Shown one piece after another: positions 17,610 to 27,231 of a DNA stretch of 64,000 nucleotides. The translations under genes were made by a program, and so were the position numbers. The notes under the pieces were generated by a model that was not told the origin of the DNA, did not search any database, and worked only from the letters and a program-made list of their open reading frames with translations. Source of the stretch: a bacterium (lineage in GTDB: Bacteria > Bacteroidota > Bacteroidia > NS11-12g > UBA955). Numbering within the stretch: the stretch's first letter is position 1; each line of letters begins with the position of its first letter. The stretch covers positions 1-64,000 of the forward strand of contig JAQSCZ010000116.1 in assembly GCA_029945665.1 (NCBI GenBank). Direction: 5' to 3'.

Positions 17610-20600
17610 TTAAATTTGCGTGATATTGAGTTGTAAAAATTTACCAGGTTGATTAGGATCGCTTATAAACCAGGCAGGATCACCATTTCTATCTCTTCCT
17701 AATTTTGCGCCTGGAACAGGCGGATTCATAGCACTTAAACTAACATGGGTTGGTTCAATTGTATTTGTTGGATAGAATCGAGAATTAATTAATGTTTGAA
17801 TTGACTTCTCAAACATTTTTATAATGGTTTGAATTTCGACTTCGGTATGTGCTTCGGTTATAAAACATGGAAATCCATCCCAAATATGAATACCCTCAAA
17901 CCTCAACAAAGAAAACAAAAGTTCACTATAGGGTATTTCTTCTTTATATTTTACTTTCCATAAAGAGCCATAATGGGCTACAAAAATGGGCAATTTATAT
18001 TTTTCAAAGGCTTCATTTAATGCCTTGGCTAAAATATCCGTTTTTGCTGTCATTTGGTTTTGCAAATCTCCCCCCTTCAACTTCATATAATTTAAGGAGG
18101 CTTTGGCTGCTGCCAATGCCAAAGGATGCCGAACAAATGTGCCTGCAAAATAGGTTACTCCAATTTCAGGATAAGAATCATCTTCATATTGCCAATGGCC
18201 TCCATCAAGGGCATCCATAAAGTCCTTTTTACCTGCTATTACCCCAATTGGAATACCTGCTCCAACAACCTTACCATATGAGGCTAAATCTGCTTTAATC
18301 CCAAATAAGGCTTGGGCTCCTCCAGGATGCATTCGAAATCCTGTGATTACCTCATCAAAAATTAAGGCAGTGCCTGATTCAGTCGTTATTTTTCTTACTT
18401 CTTTTAAAAACTCTATTGGAACAAATTCAGGTCTACGGCTTTGAATAGGCTCAACTAAAACTGCAGCCAACTCATGTGCTCTTTCTCTAATAATTTTCAA
18501 ACTTTCTTCTGTTCCATAGTCTAAAATTAGCATATTTTGCACCGCTTCTGGCATGATGCCTGGAGCGGCCGGGAAAGATTTTAATTTCTTGGTTCCCCGA
18601 ACGATTACTTCATCTACTATACCGTGATAAGAGCCATTAAAAGCCACAATTAAAGATCTGCCTGTTACTGTTCTCGCGATTCTCATCGTTCCTAACACAG
18701 CTTCAGAACCTGTACTACAAAGCGCTGCTCTGTCTTGTCCTGTTAATTCACAAATTAAATCACAAACCTCCCCTGCCAATTCATGCTGAGGTCCAACTTC
18801 ATATCCGTTTTCAATTTGTTCAAGTAATGCATTTTTAATTATTTCAGGTTGATGACCTAACATTGAAGAACCAAATCCATTTAATGCATCGATATATTCA
18901 TTTCCATCGATATCCCACAATCTTGTTCCTTTTGATTTATTAACAACTATTGGATATACAATTTCTTTAGTTAGAGGTCTAAAACCAGAGACAACCCTTG
19001 GATCAGCCATTGTCATTCTGTTTTTTTGAGCGTATTGTTTACTTTTAATAGTTTTTTTGTTATACTCATTCGTAAATTCTCTCAAAAAATCAGATTGTTT
19101 AGGATTGAGTTCCACTTTTTGCTTTTCAATTCTAGCTGTCGCTCCAAACGGCTTTTTAATCTCTTCAACCTCCTCTGGACTAAGACCATTAAAATTAGCA
19201 CTGTTATTATTCGAATTAATTGGATTCGAAATGTGATGTGAAGCAATCTTTGAATTCCCGTTTTGCAGCAATGCCACTTGATTTGACAACATTTGAATTT
19301 GTTGAGCAATCAAGCCAATTGCCGAATCATTTGAATTCAATTGTTGTACATTATTTACCTGAACATTATTATTGTTGGCATGCGTTTGAATTGTATCTTC
19401 TTTAGGTAAATTTGAATCTAAGTATTCTATTAAACGTTCAGGAGTTGCGTAGGACTCATTTAATTGCCTAAATGTAATTGGAAGTCCAAATTCTTTCTTA
19501 AATGTAATAGCCACTTGTGTTAGCAGCAAAGAATCTAATCCAATTTCCAAAAAGCTCATATTGGGGGAAACATTGCTCATTTCAAGACCAGAAGCATCCT
19601 CTAATAATTCTAATATTTTCTTAAAAAGTTTTTCTTTTCTCATAGTTTCTGTCGTTTTAATTGAAGAAGTTTCTATTTGACTAGATTCTTCAAATATATA
19701 ATTATTTTTTATTTCAGTGTTATAAATATTAAGATCTACATTATCAATTGGTTCTACCCATAGTTTTTTCTTATCAAAAGAATAGGTCGGTAAATTTAAC
19801 TTTATTCTATTTTGATTAGAATAAAAAGCATTCCAATTTGGCTGCAAACCACACAACCATAAGTTACCTAAAGCCTTTAAAATCGTATACCTTTCAGTTT
19901 TGGATTCTGATCTTTCGAGGCTGTAAAAGACATTTATTTTTTTACTTCCAAATTGCTGCCTAGCTAAAGTGGCCGTTACATTTCCTGGCCCTACCTCTAA
20001 AATCAATGGGTTTTCAAAAGTTAAAATGGTATCCAAAGCTTGAGAAAACAATACGGTTTTCCTTAAATGATTTGCCCAATATTCAGGATTTAAGGCTTCT
20101 ACATCTTTCATCCAAGTACCGGTAACGGTGGAAATGATAGGCTTATTGGGCCTATTTAATTTCACCTTACTAATTGTTTTTTTAAATTCGATAACAGCAG
20201 GATCCATCATTGATGAATGAAATGCATGACTTGTTACAAGTACACGATTTGGAATTTCTAAGCCATCTAGTTTTTTAGAAAACATGGCAATTTCCTCGTC
20301 ATGACCCGCAACGACACATAATTTTTTACTATTTACAGCAGCAATAGAGATATTTTTGGGAATAATCTGGATCAAATCATCAGCTTCCATTCTTACAGAT
20401 AGCATACTGCCAGAAGGCAATTGACTTACAAGGATACCCCTCGTAGCAATTAATTGAAGGGCATCCTCCAATGAGAAAACACCGGCTAAACAAGCTCCAA
20501 CAAATTCACCAATACTATGTCCGCAAAAAACACTCGGCTGAATTCCCCAACTCATCCATAATTTTGATAATGCATACTCAGTAATAAAAATTGCTGGTTG

Positions 20601-23600
20601 TGTAAACTTGGTATTTTTCAATAACTCCTCACTTGAAGCGTCATTTGAAGTTGAATAAATAATGGACCTAATATCTAACCCTAAATACTTTTCAAGTATT
20701 GCAGCACAGTAGTCAATCGTATTTTTATATTCAATTTCATTTTGATAAAGCTCGAAGCCCATATTAATATATTGAGCCCCTTGACCAGGGAACGTAAAGA
20801 CAATTTCATCCGGTGCTTCATTCAATACCTTCGAATCTGCTCCCGAAACATTTTCTAGCAATAACTGATTTATAAAGTCTTCACTTGAAGAGGCCACAAC
20901 AAACCGTCGGTGATTAAAATCTGCCCTGAAATTTTGAAGGGTATATGCAACATCTGCTATATTTAGATGCTTACTATTTCTTAATTGTTCAGCTAGTATT
21001 CGAGCGAATCTCTCCTTACTTTCAGCGCTTTTGGCCGACCAACTAATCAACTGATAACCTGAACTTGGATCTGAGGTAAATTGCTTGTTTTGATACTCTT
21101 CCAGCACAATGTGTACATTCGTTCCACCGACTCCAAAAGAACTTACACCAGCCCTCCGAATAGATTCTGACTTCCAATCGCTCAATTTGTTATTGACGTA
21201 GAAAGGACTGTTTTCAAAATCTATATGGCGATTTGGCTTGTTGTAACCAATTGAAGGAGGTAATATTTTGTGATGAAGTGAAAGCGCCGTTTTAATTAAA
21301 CCTGTTACTCCTGCTGCTGCAGTTAAATGTCCAATATTACCTTTAACAGAACCTATTGCGCAAAATTGATTTTTAATTTGATTGCCAAAAGCCAAATTTA
21401 AACCTTCAATTTCAATTGGATCACCCAGAGGAGTTGCCGTTCCGTGTGTTTCAATATATTGAATCGTTGAAGGTTCAATATTGGCATTTTGGAGTGCCAT
21501 GCCAATTGCACCTGACTGACCCACTGCACTAGGCGCGGTAAAACTACCTTTGCCACTCCCATCATTATTAACCCCAACGCCTTTAATAACTCCATAAATT
21601 GTATCTCCATCGTTTATTGCCGATTCTAAATTTTTAAGTAAAACCACGCCTGCACCATCGCTAAAAACGGTTCCACTTGCTGAATCATCAAAAGGTCGAC
21701 AATGTCCATCTGAGCTAAACATCGCACCTTCTTGATAAATTTGACCGCTGTATATTGGAACAGTTACACTTACTCCGCCCGCAACGGCAATATCACATTG
21801 CCCATTTCTTATACTTTCTACAGCTTGTGATACAGCCAGTAATGAGGTGGAACAACCTGAATAAACACTAACAGCAGGTCCCTTGAGATTAAGTTCATAG
21901 GCAGTTCTCGAGGCTACATAATCCTTCTCATTCACTGACATTACTTGAAATCCGCCAACTTGATCAATTAGTTTTTTATTTGAATGGACATTATTAATAT
22001 AGTAAGTATTGTTTCCTGAACCTGCGTAAACCCCAATCAAACCGTCATATTTCTGAGGTAAATAACCTGCTTTTTCAAGAACCTCCCATGTAATTTCCAA
22101 GAAAATACGCTGTTGCGGATCCATTAAAGCCGCCAACTTTGAATTAATTCCAAAAAAGGCCGCATCAAATTTATCGGCATCTTCAATAATACCTCTTGCT
22201 GACACATAATCAGCATCATTTTTAATTGAATCTGGAATATGTGAATCCAACTCTTCTTTGGTAAAAAACTTAATAGTCTCTTGACCTTGCTTTAAAATTT
22301 CCCACAATGCCTCAATGGTTGGAGCACCGGGAAAACGACCAGCCATACTAATTATAGCAATATCTGAAGAATTCCCACTTATTTTTGTGTGTTTTCTATT
22401 TTTTATAATGCTCTGATTTTCAGGCGATAAAAACAAACTAATTCCTGAAATTGTAGGGAACTGATATAATTTAGTAATTGGTAAATCATAATTAAATTTC
22501 AGTTTTAAAAAAGAAACAGCTTTTTGTGCAAGCAAAGAATTACCGCCTAATTCAAAGAAATTGTCATATATGCCTATTTTGTCTATCTGCAAAATTTCAG
22601 ACCAAATACTAGAAATATTTTTTTCAATTATGCTTGATGGTTTTTTATAAAGTGTTCCAAGTTCTGGGCGTAAATATTCAGGTTTTGGAAGCATTTTCCT
22701 GTCAACCTTGCCGCTGGTTGTTTTAGGAAACTCATTTAACCATACAAAACTTGATGGCATCATATATTCTGGAAGGGAATTAAGCAGCGCTTTTTTTAAT
22801 TCAGTTAGGTCCCTTTCCAAAACACTACTAATTAAATAAGCCACAAGCATTTTCTGACCAGGTATATCTTCTCTTGCAATAACGGCAACTTGTTTTATGT
22901 TTTTTTGTTTTGAAATTACAACTTCAATTTCACCTAATTCAATACGATTGCCTCTAATTTTCACTTGGTCATCCTTTCTACCTAAAAATTCAATTTCATC
23001 ATTTTGAATAATTTTGGCTAGATCTCCAGTTTTATAAAGTTTTATAAGGCCTTTTACAGGATGACTCCAATTGATAAATTTTTGCTCAGTTAATTCTTCG
23101 TTATAAAGGTAACCATTTGCTAAACAAATACCTGCGATACACAATTCACCTTCACTTCCATCTTCAATTAACTTTAAATTTTCATCCAAGATATAAATAT
23201 CAGTTTGATTAATTGGTTTTCCTATATTGGGTAATAGGGGCCATAAATTAGCATTTCCTGTTAACAATTTCTCGGAGACAACATGACACTCTGTTGGTCC
23301 ATATTGATTACTTAAAGAACAATTATCTAAATGATTAAAAAAATGAACTATTTGAGGTGTAATCTTTAGTTGCTCTCCTGCAGTAATTACTTCTTTTAAA
23401 CAGTTTGGATATTGATTAAAAGAAACAGCCATTTCGGCCAAATATTGCAAGGCTATAAAAGGTAGAAATATCCTTTGAATTTTGTGTTCTTCAATAATAG
23501 CAAGAACTTTTAAGGGATCAAGCCTCAATTTATCATCAATTAAAACAATGGTACCTCCTGTTGTGAGGGTTGAAAAGATCTCTTGGAAAGACACATCAAA

Positions 23601-24197
23601 ACTTAACGGAGCAAATTGCAAAGTTTTTGTATTGAGTGTAGCTTTAGAATTTTCAGACTGCCATATTAATAAATTAACAAGTGCAAAATGCCCCATTGCA
23701 ACGCCTTTTGGCTTTCCTGTAGAACCTGAAGTATAAAGTACATAGGCTAAATCATTATTTATTGATGATGTTTTATCAACAAATGATTGTTGTTCTTCAA
23801 TTTCAGAAAGACCAAGTCTATTGAATAGTAATTTATCTTTGGCGATAGTACTTCCCACATAAAATTCAATCCTAGAATCACTAATAATTTGATTTAATCT
23901 TTCTTCTGGATAAGTAGTGTCTAAAGGTAAATAGGCTTTACCTGATTTCAATATAGCCAAAATACCAATAATCATTTCAATCGACCTATTCGCACTTACT
24001 CCAATAATTGGAAAATTTGGTGCAATGTTTCTAATTACTTGTGCTAATTTATTTGACTTTTCATTTAAATCAGCATAAGATATTGACTTTTGGTCTATAA
24101 TTACAGCTGTTTGATTTCCATGCTCAGCCGCAACATGCTCGAACAAACTATGAATATTTACCTCCTTAAAATTGTTATCTAATAATTTGATGTTCAT
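17610..24197 (-). CDS. Hybrid NRPS-PKS: A-T-KS-AT-ACP-aminotransferase
   Basis: The 2195-residue protein contains: adenylation domain (~16-505; YTSGSTGKPKG at 155-165); carrier 1 (GGNSL, Ser554); ketosynthase (~610-1035; Cys782, His918, His957 with KGNIGH); acyltransferase (~1130-1430; GHSIGE with Ser1228, and HAFH at 1324-1327, the malonyl-type motif); carrier 2 (GLDSL, Ser1556); a Gln/Asn-rich linker (~1600-1670); and a PLP-dependent GSA-type aminotransferase (~1735-2150; Lys1976 in YGKVVGAG). No ketoreductase or dehydratase is present, so the beta-keto product is expected to be aminated, as in MycA- and McyE-type systems. The C-terminus (GRDRNGDPAWF, PGKFLQ) resembles the linker that leads into a condensation domain there; here the next gene starts with that domain. 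The A-domain pocket reads D-V-Q-F-I-A-Q-V-V-K, nearest to proline codes. Confidence 0.93.
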   Translation of the reverse strand: MNIKLLDNNFKEVNIHSLFEHVAAEHGNQTAVIIDQKSISYADLNEKSNKLAQVIRNIAPNFPIIGVSANRSIEMIIGILAILKSGKAYLPLDTTYPEERLNQIISDSRIEFYVGSTIAKDKLLFNRLGLSEIEEQQSFVDKTSSINNDLAYVLYTSGSTGKPKGVAMGHFALVNLLIWQSENSKATLNTKTLQFAPLSFDVSFQEIFSTLTTGGTIVLIDDKLRLDPLKVLAIIEEHKIQRIFLPFIALQYLAEMAVSFNQYPNCLKEVITAGEQLKITPQIVHFFNHLDNCSLSNQYGPTECHVVSEKLLTGNANLWPLLPNIGKPINQTDIYILDENLKLIEDGSEGELCIAGICLANGYLYNEELTEQKFINWSHPVKGLIKLYKTGDLAKIIQNDEIEFLGRKDDQVKIRGNRIELGEIEVVISKQKNIKQVAVIAREDIPGQKMLVAYLISSVLERDLTELKKALLNSLPEYMMPSSFVWLNEFPKTTSGKVDRKMLPKPEYLRPELGTLYKKPSSIIEKNISSIWSEILQIDKIGIYDNFFELGGNSLLAQKAVSFLKLKFNYDLPITKLYQFPTISGISLFLSPENQSIIKNRKHTKISGNSSDIAIISMAGRFPGAPTIEALWEILKQGQETIKFFTKEELDSHIPDSIKNDADYVSARGIIEDADKFDAAFFGINSKLAALMDPQQRIFLEITWEVLEKAGYLPQKYDGLIGVYAGSGNNTYYINNVHSNKKLIDQVGGFQVMSVNEKDYVASRTAYELNLKGPAVSVYSGCSTSLLAVSQAVESIRNGQCDIAVAGGVSVTVPIYSGQIYQEGAMFSSDGHCRPFDDSASGTVFSDGAGVVLLKNLESAINDGDTIYGVIKGVGVNNDGSGKGSFTAPSAVGQSGAIGMALQNANIEPSTIQYIETHGTATPLGDPIEIEGLNLAFGNQIKNQFCAIGSVKGNIGHLTAAAGVTGLIKTALSLHHKILPPSIGYNKPNRHIDFENSPFYVNNKLSDWKSESIRRAGVSSFGVGGTNVHIVLEEYQNKQFTSDPSSGYQLISWSAKSAESKERFARILAEQLRNSKHLNIADVAYTLQNFRADFNHRRFVVASSSEDFINQLLLENVSGADSKVLNEAPDEIVFTFPGQGAQYINMGFELYQNEIEYKNTIDYCAAILEKYLGLDIRSIIYSTSNDASSEELLKNTKFTQPAIFITEYALSKLWMSWGIQPSVFCGHSIGEFVGACLAGVFSLEDALQLIATRGILVSQLPSGSMLSVRMEADDLIQIIPKNISIAAVNSKKLCVVAGHDEEIAMFSKKLDGLEIPNRVLVTSHAFHSSMMDPAVIEFKKTISKVKLNRPNKPIISTVTGTWMKDVEALNPEYWANHLRKTVLFSQALDTILTFENPLILEVGPGNVTATLARQQFGSKKINVFYSLERSESKTERYTILKALGNLWLCGLQPNWNAFYSNQNRIKLNLPTYSFDKKKLWVEPIDNVDLNIYNTEIKNNYIFEESSQIETSSIKTTETMRKEKLFKKILELLEDASGLEMSNVSPNMSFLEIGLDSLLLTQVAITFKKEFGLPITFRQLNESYATPERLIEYLDSNLPKEDTIQTHANNNNVQVNNVQQLNSNDSAIGLIAQQIQMLSNQVALLQNGNSKIASHHISNPINSNNNSANFNGLSPEEVEEIKKPFGATARIEKQKVELNPKQSDFLREFTNEYNKKTIKSKQYAQKNRMTMADPRVVSGFRPLTKEIVYPIVVNKSKGTRLWDIDGNEYIDALNGFGSSMLGHQPEIIKNALLEQIENGYEVGPQHELAGEVCDLICELTGQDRAALCSTGSEAVLGTMRIARTVTGRSLIVAFNGSYHGIVDEVIVRGTKKLKSFPAAPGIMPEAVQNMLILDYGTEESLKIIRERAHELAAVLVEPIQSRRPEFVPIEFLKEVRKITTESGTALIFDEVITGFRMHPGGAQALFGIKADLASYGKVVGAGIPIGVIAGKKDFMDALDGGHWQYEDDSYPEIGVTYFAGTFVRHPLALAAAKASLNYMKLKGGDLQNQMTAKTDILAKALNEAFEKYKLPIFVAHYGSLWKVKYKEEIPYSELLFSLLRFEGIHIWDGFPCFITEAHTEVEIQTIIKMFEKSIQTLINSRFYPTNTIEPTHVSLSAMNPPVPGAKLGRDRNGDPAWFISDPNQPGKFLQLNITQI

Positions 24198-24484
24198 TTC
24201 TGCTTAATATATAATTTTATTAAGAAAATAGTTTTGAAACGCATTATGGTTCTTCAAAAATTGAGACCAAAGCGCACTATAAAAGCCTCTTGAAATAGAG
24301 GAAATTCTTATAATCATTTGTGTTTAAATAGTTTAAAATTCAATTATTAAATAAAGTTTTAATCTTCAATAATAGAATGTAATTACAATTATACTGATTT
24401 TATTGAAAAAATAAAATAATTATTAATATTCTTCATTGCTATTTACTTTCTCTAGAGTCATTTAACTTTCAAAATAATAAACTA
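24198..24484. other. Leader/intergenic region upstream of the synthase genes
   Basis: This 287-bp AT-rich gap separates the outer-membrane barrel gene from the PKS gene; both are on the minus strand. It should hold the promoter of the biosynthetic operon if that is not read through. On the minus strand there is a TATTATTG box at 24367-24374 (one base off TAnnTTTG) and a weak 5-bp hairpin (24286-24301). No recognisable operator or small gene was seen. Confidence 0.35.
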
Positions 24485-25048
24485 TTAATTACCAAATAAA
24501 CACTTAACACCAAATAAAATGGCCAGTCCTTGATATTTTTTATAAGCTCCATTTTCAAAATAGGCACCAGTAAGACCGTAATCATATCCAACTTTAAGAT
24601 CAGCAATTATTTTGCGACCAAAATTAAATTGGGTTCCAATTGCCTGAATTGTAGAAAGATAGGTATGATTTTTAATATTACTATGGTATAAGGTTGGATT
24701 TAATGAAAGGCCAGGTGCATAAAAAATGCCAACTCGTTGAGTAAAAAAACCTACTTTGGGAAATAGCACAAAACTAAGGTAGTCAGCCTGAGTAGTTGAC
24801 TCAATCGTTCTTTGGCTATAGAATAAATTTGTTTCTATCGCGACATGTTTATTAATTTTCATCCCGATTGAAAAGCCATAAATAGGTTGAAAGGAATTGG
24901 GATTAATTCCAATTTTGTTAATGCCACCGATGTAACCCAATTCTTGACCATTCAAATTAAATACAAAACAGACGCTAACTATTGCTATCAGATGTCTTAA
25001 GTATGAAACAATATTCATTTTAGAAATGGTTAATTGATGTATTTTCAT
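24485..25048 (-). CDS. Outer-membrane beta-barrel protein
   Basis: The 187-residue product starts with a signal peptide (hydrophobic stretch LIAIVSVCFVF, then NLNGQE) and continues as alternating strands with aromatic ends, such as YGFSIGMKI, VAIETNLFY and ADLKVGYDYG, and a final KCLFGN. This resembles the small porin-like barrels (OMP_b-brl type) common in Bacteroidota. A TATTTTTG box ends 4 nt before the ATG at 25048, which supports this start over the internal ATG at 25018. It lies upstream of the synthase operon in the same direction, but no functional tie is evident. Confidence 0.7.
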   Translation of the reverse strand: MKIHQLTISKMNIVSYLRHLIAIVSVCFVFNLNGQELGYIGGINKIGINPNSFQPIYGFSIGMKINKHVAIETNLFYSQRTIESTTQADYLSFVLFPKVGFFTQRVGIFYAPGLSLNPTLYHSNIKNHTYLSTIQAIGTQFNFGRKIIADLKVGYDYGLTGAYFENGAYKKYQGLAILFGVKCLFGN

Positions 25049-25052
25049 GATT

Positions 25053-25060
25053 CAAAAATA
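25053..25060 (-). promoter_or_regulatory. -7 promoter box, near-leaderless start
   Basis: TATTTTTG on the minus strand matches TAnnTTTG and ends 4 nt before the barrel protein ATG. No -33 TTG at the usual distance was found. Confidence 0.45.
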
Positions 25061-25586
25061 ATAAATATTCCTCTTAAAAATAGAATTATTCAAATACTAA
25101 CTTATCGAAGTTATTAAACCATTTAAATTTAATGGTTTAGAAAAAATCATTTAAACTTTATGATACACTGATGTTCTTAACTTATTAATAACTTTTGATT
25201 TTAAAATATTGATTTATTGATAATTACGAAATTTAGATAATCGAGTGGACATTTTTTATTAATAAGGTATTTGGTAAATAAAAAATAAGCCTTATCATTG
25301 TACTATATTATAAGTATAAAATACTATGTGTATTAATACTTAAAAATATAACTAAAACAAACTATGATGTATCTACTTAATAAAACACATTCTAATGAAA
25401 ACTTTCATTTTTGACAAGTTAGCCATACTCTTAAATTATTATCACAAAATGTTGTTTGGCTGGTTTAAAATGAAATTTGAGCCAAATAAATACCATTTAG
25501 AAAATAATTTAAAATTACACTACATACAAAATAAATAACTAAACAGAACAGAAATTATTACTAAACTTTAACTAAAAACACAAAAC
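25061..25586. other. Long AT-rich intergenic region before the initiating transferase
   Basis: About 530 bp lie between divergently oriented genes. It should hold the promoter of the plus-strand sugar transferase. A 47-codon ORF (25395-25538) is present, but nothing in its composition marks it as a real gene. No tRNA, repeat or terminator hairpin was recognised. Confidence 0.4.
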
Positions 25587-27167
25587 ATGACAGAATCAAA
25601 AAGTTTACAGCTCAACAATTACCTACGGTACATTAAGTTAATACTTATTGCAGGGGATTTGTTGTTTTTAAATTTATCATATATATTTTCATTTGTAATA
25701 TTGCACGGGAATATTGAAAACTTAAACAACAAGGATTCTCAAATTTTCTTATTTGTATCGAATATATTTTGGTTATTTCTTTTATATCATTTTAAAAATA
25801 CTATGAGTAGGCGTCAACATATTGAACAAAGCCTTTCTAAAAGTTTTAAATTAATAGCCTACTTATTCTTATCACTATCAACATTCGCAGTCTTATTCAA
25901 ATTGAGCAACATAAGTAATTTGGAATTGATTGTTTTCTTTCTAAATTTCACTGTCCTTACCTTTGTTTATAGAATATCTTCCATAATGCTCCTGAAACAA
26001 ATCAGAAAAGCTGGAAATAATTTTAGAAATGTTGTAATTATTGGTGGAGGAGAAACTGCAAGCGAAATAAATAACGCTTTATCAAATGATCTTTCCCAAG
26101 GTTATAAAATCTTAGGTTATTTTGACGATAAACGTGACTTTTTAAAAATAAATGCAACATATCTAGGCCCTTTTTCTGAAGTTAAAGAATATGCTGCAGT
26201 TAATCAAGTTCATGAGATATACATTACTTTAAAAGATTTTGATACTATTGCTATCCGTCAATTAATAAATTTTTGCGAGAGAAATCTAATTCGTATTAAA
26301 TTTATTCCTGACTATAAATTATTCCAGGAGACCAATAAAGTATCTATTGATTTCTATGGCAAAGTTCCAGTAATCTCATTAAGATTAGAACCATTAGAAA
26401 TACCAATAAACAGAATAAAAAAGCGATTATTTGATATAGGTTTTTCTTTATCGGTAATTGTTTTTATTTTCCCTTGGTTGTTTCCTATATTAATGTTGTT
26501 AGTAAAAATGAGTTCAAAGGGTTCAATATTTTTTAGTCAAAAACGTTCTGGCGAAGGAAACAAAAGCTTTTGGTGTTATAAATTTAGAACCATGCGTGTT
26601 AACAAAGAATCAGATTTTAAGCAAGCCACTGAAAATGATTCAAGAATAACGAAGGTTGGTAAGTTTATGAGAAAAACAAGTTTAGATGAATTACCTCAAT
26701 TTTTCAACGTGTTAATTGGTAATATGTCCGTGGTTGGTCCAAGACCTCACATGCTAAAGCACACTAAAGAATATTCCGAGATAATTGATAAATACATTGT
26801 AAGACATTTTGCAAAACCAGGCATTACTGGCTGGGCTCAAACGCATGGTTTCAAAGGTGAAACCTTGAATTTAGAAGCCATGGAAAAGCGTATTGAACAC
26901 GATATTTGGTTTATCGAAAATTGGTCATTCCTATTAGATATTAAAATTATTTTCTTGACCATAAAAGACATGTTTAGCGGTCTAACCAGTTTGTTGAAAA
27001 ACAAAAATACAGAAGCTTATAATGAGGAGAATATGATGCAAAAGAAACTTCCATTCAGATTGGTACAATCTTATACATTATCGAATGGTTTTATGCATAA
27101 AAAGGGATTTAAATCACTACGGAACAATTTTAATAATGCAAGAACTCATAGAAATCTTGCAAAATAA
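25587..27167 (+). CDS. wcaJ: Undecaprenyl-phosphate sugar-1-phosphate transferase (WcaJ-like)
   Basis: This 526-residue polyprenyl glycosylphosphotransferase has four N-terminal helices (~15-130), a Rossmann-like segment (IIGGGE, 151-156), a further membrane segment (~282-306) and the catalytic bacterial sugar transferase domain. The domain shows KFRTMR (332-337), DELPQ (367-371), VGPRPH (383-388) and KPGITGW (410-416). It starts exopolysaccharide repeat-unit synthesis by moving a sugar-1-phosphate, often glucose or galactose, to undecaprenyl phosphate. It faces the rest of the polysaccharide operon and shares a terminator with its last gene. A basic C-terminal extension of ~60 residues follows the domain; its role is unclear. 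Confidence 0.9.
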   Translation: MTESKSLQLNNYLRYIKLILIAGDLLFLNLSYIFSFVILHGNIENLNNKDSQIFLFVSNIFWLFLLYHFKNTMSRRQHIEQSLSKSFKLIAYLFLSLSTFAVLFKLSNISNLELIVFFLNFTVLTFVYRISSIMLLKQIRKAGNNFRNVVIIGGGETASEINNALSNDLSQGYKILGYFDDKRDFLKINATYLGPFSEVKEYAAVNQVHEIYITLKDFDTIAIRQLINFCERNLIRIKFIPDYKLFQETNKVSIDFYGKVPVISLRLEPLEIPINRIKKRLFDIGFSLSVIVFIFPWLFPILMLLVKMSSKGSIFFSQKRSGEGNKSFWCYKFRTMRVNKESDFKQATENDSRITKVGKFMRKTSLDELPQFFNVLIGNMSVVGPRPHMLKHTKEYSEIIDKYIVRHFAKPGITGWAQTHGFKGETLNLEAMEKRIEHDIWFIENWSFLLDIKIIFLTIKDMFSGLTSLLKNKNTEAYNEENMMQKKLPFRLVQSYTLSNGFMHKKGFKSLRNNFNNARTHRNLAK

Positions 27168-27180
27168 ATATTTTTAAGTA

Positions 27181-27218
27181 CATAAAAAAAGGCATTCTTT
27201 CGAATGCCTTTTTTTATG
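27181..27218. terminator. Bidirectional intrinsic terminator
   Basis: A perfect 17-bp stem (centre GGCATTC/GAATGCC, flanked by A7/T7) with a 4-nt loop lies between the convergent sugar transferase and the last gene of the polysaccharide operon. The A and T tracts allow termination from both sides. Confidence 0.9.
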
Positions 27219-27231
27219 TATTTTTTTCAGG

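Noticed and set aside
17867-18220. A 117-codon plus-strand ORF antisense to the aminotransferase domain
   Set aside because: It lies opposite strongly conserved PLP-enzyme sequence and has no recognisable features of its own.
17610-24197. Loading domain as a fatty acyl-AMP ligase, as in mycosubtilin
   Set aside because: The domain has full amino-acid adenylation motifs, including FDVSFQE and a C-terminal GKVDRK lysine, and a proline-like pocket, so an amino acid is the better prediction.
24286-24301. Hairpin downstream of the barrel gene as a terminator
   Set aside because: The stem is only 5 bp with a 6-nt loop and the following T run is interrupted; too weak compared with the four clear terminators.
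25395-25538. A 47-codon ORF in the long gap before the WcaJ-like gene
   Set aside because: Starts with ATG and has a hydrophobic stretch, but no family match is recognised, no promoter box is close by, and such ORFs are expected in AT-rich DNA.
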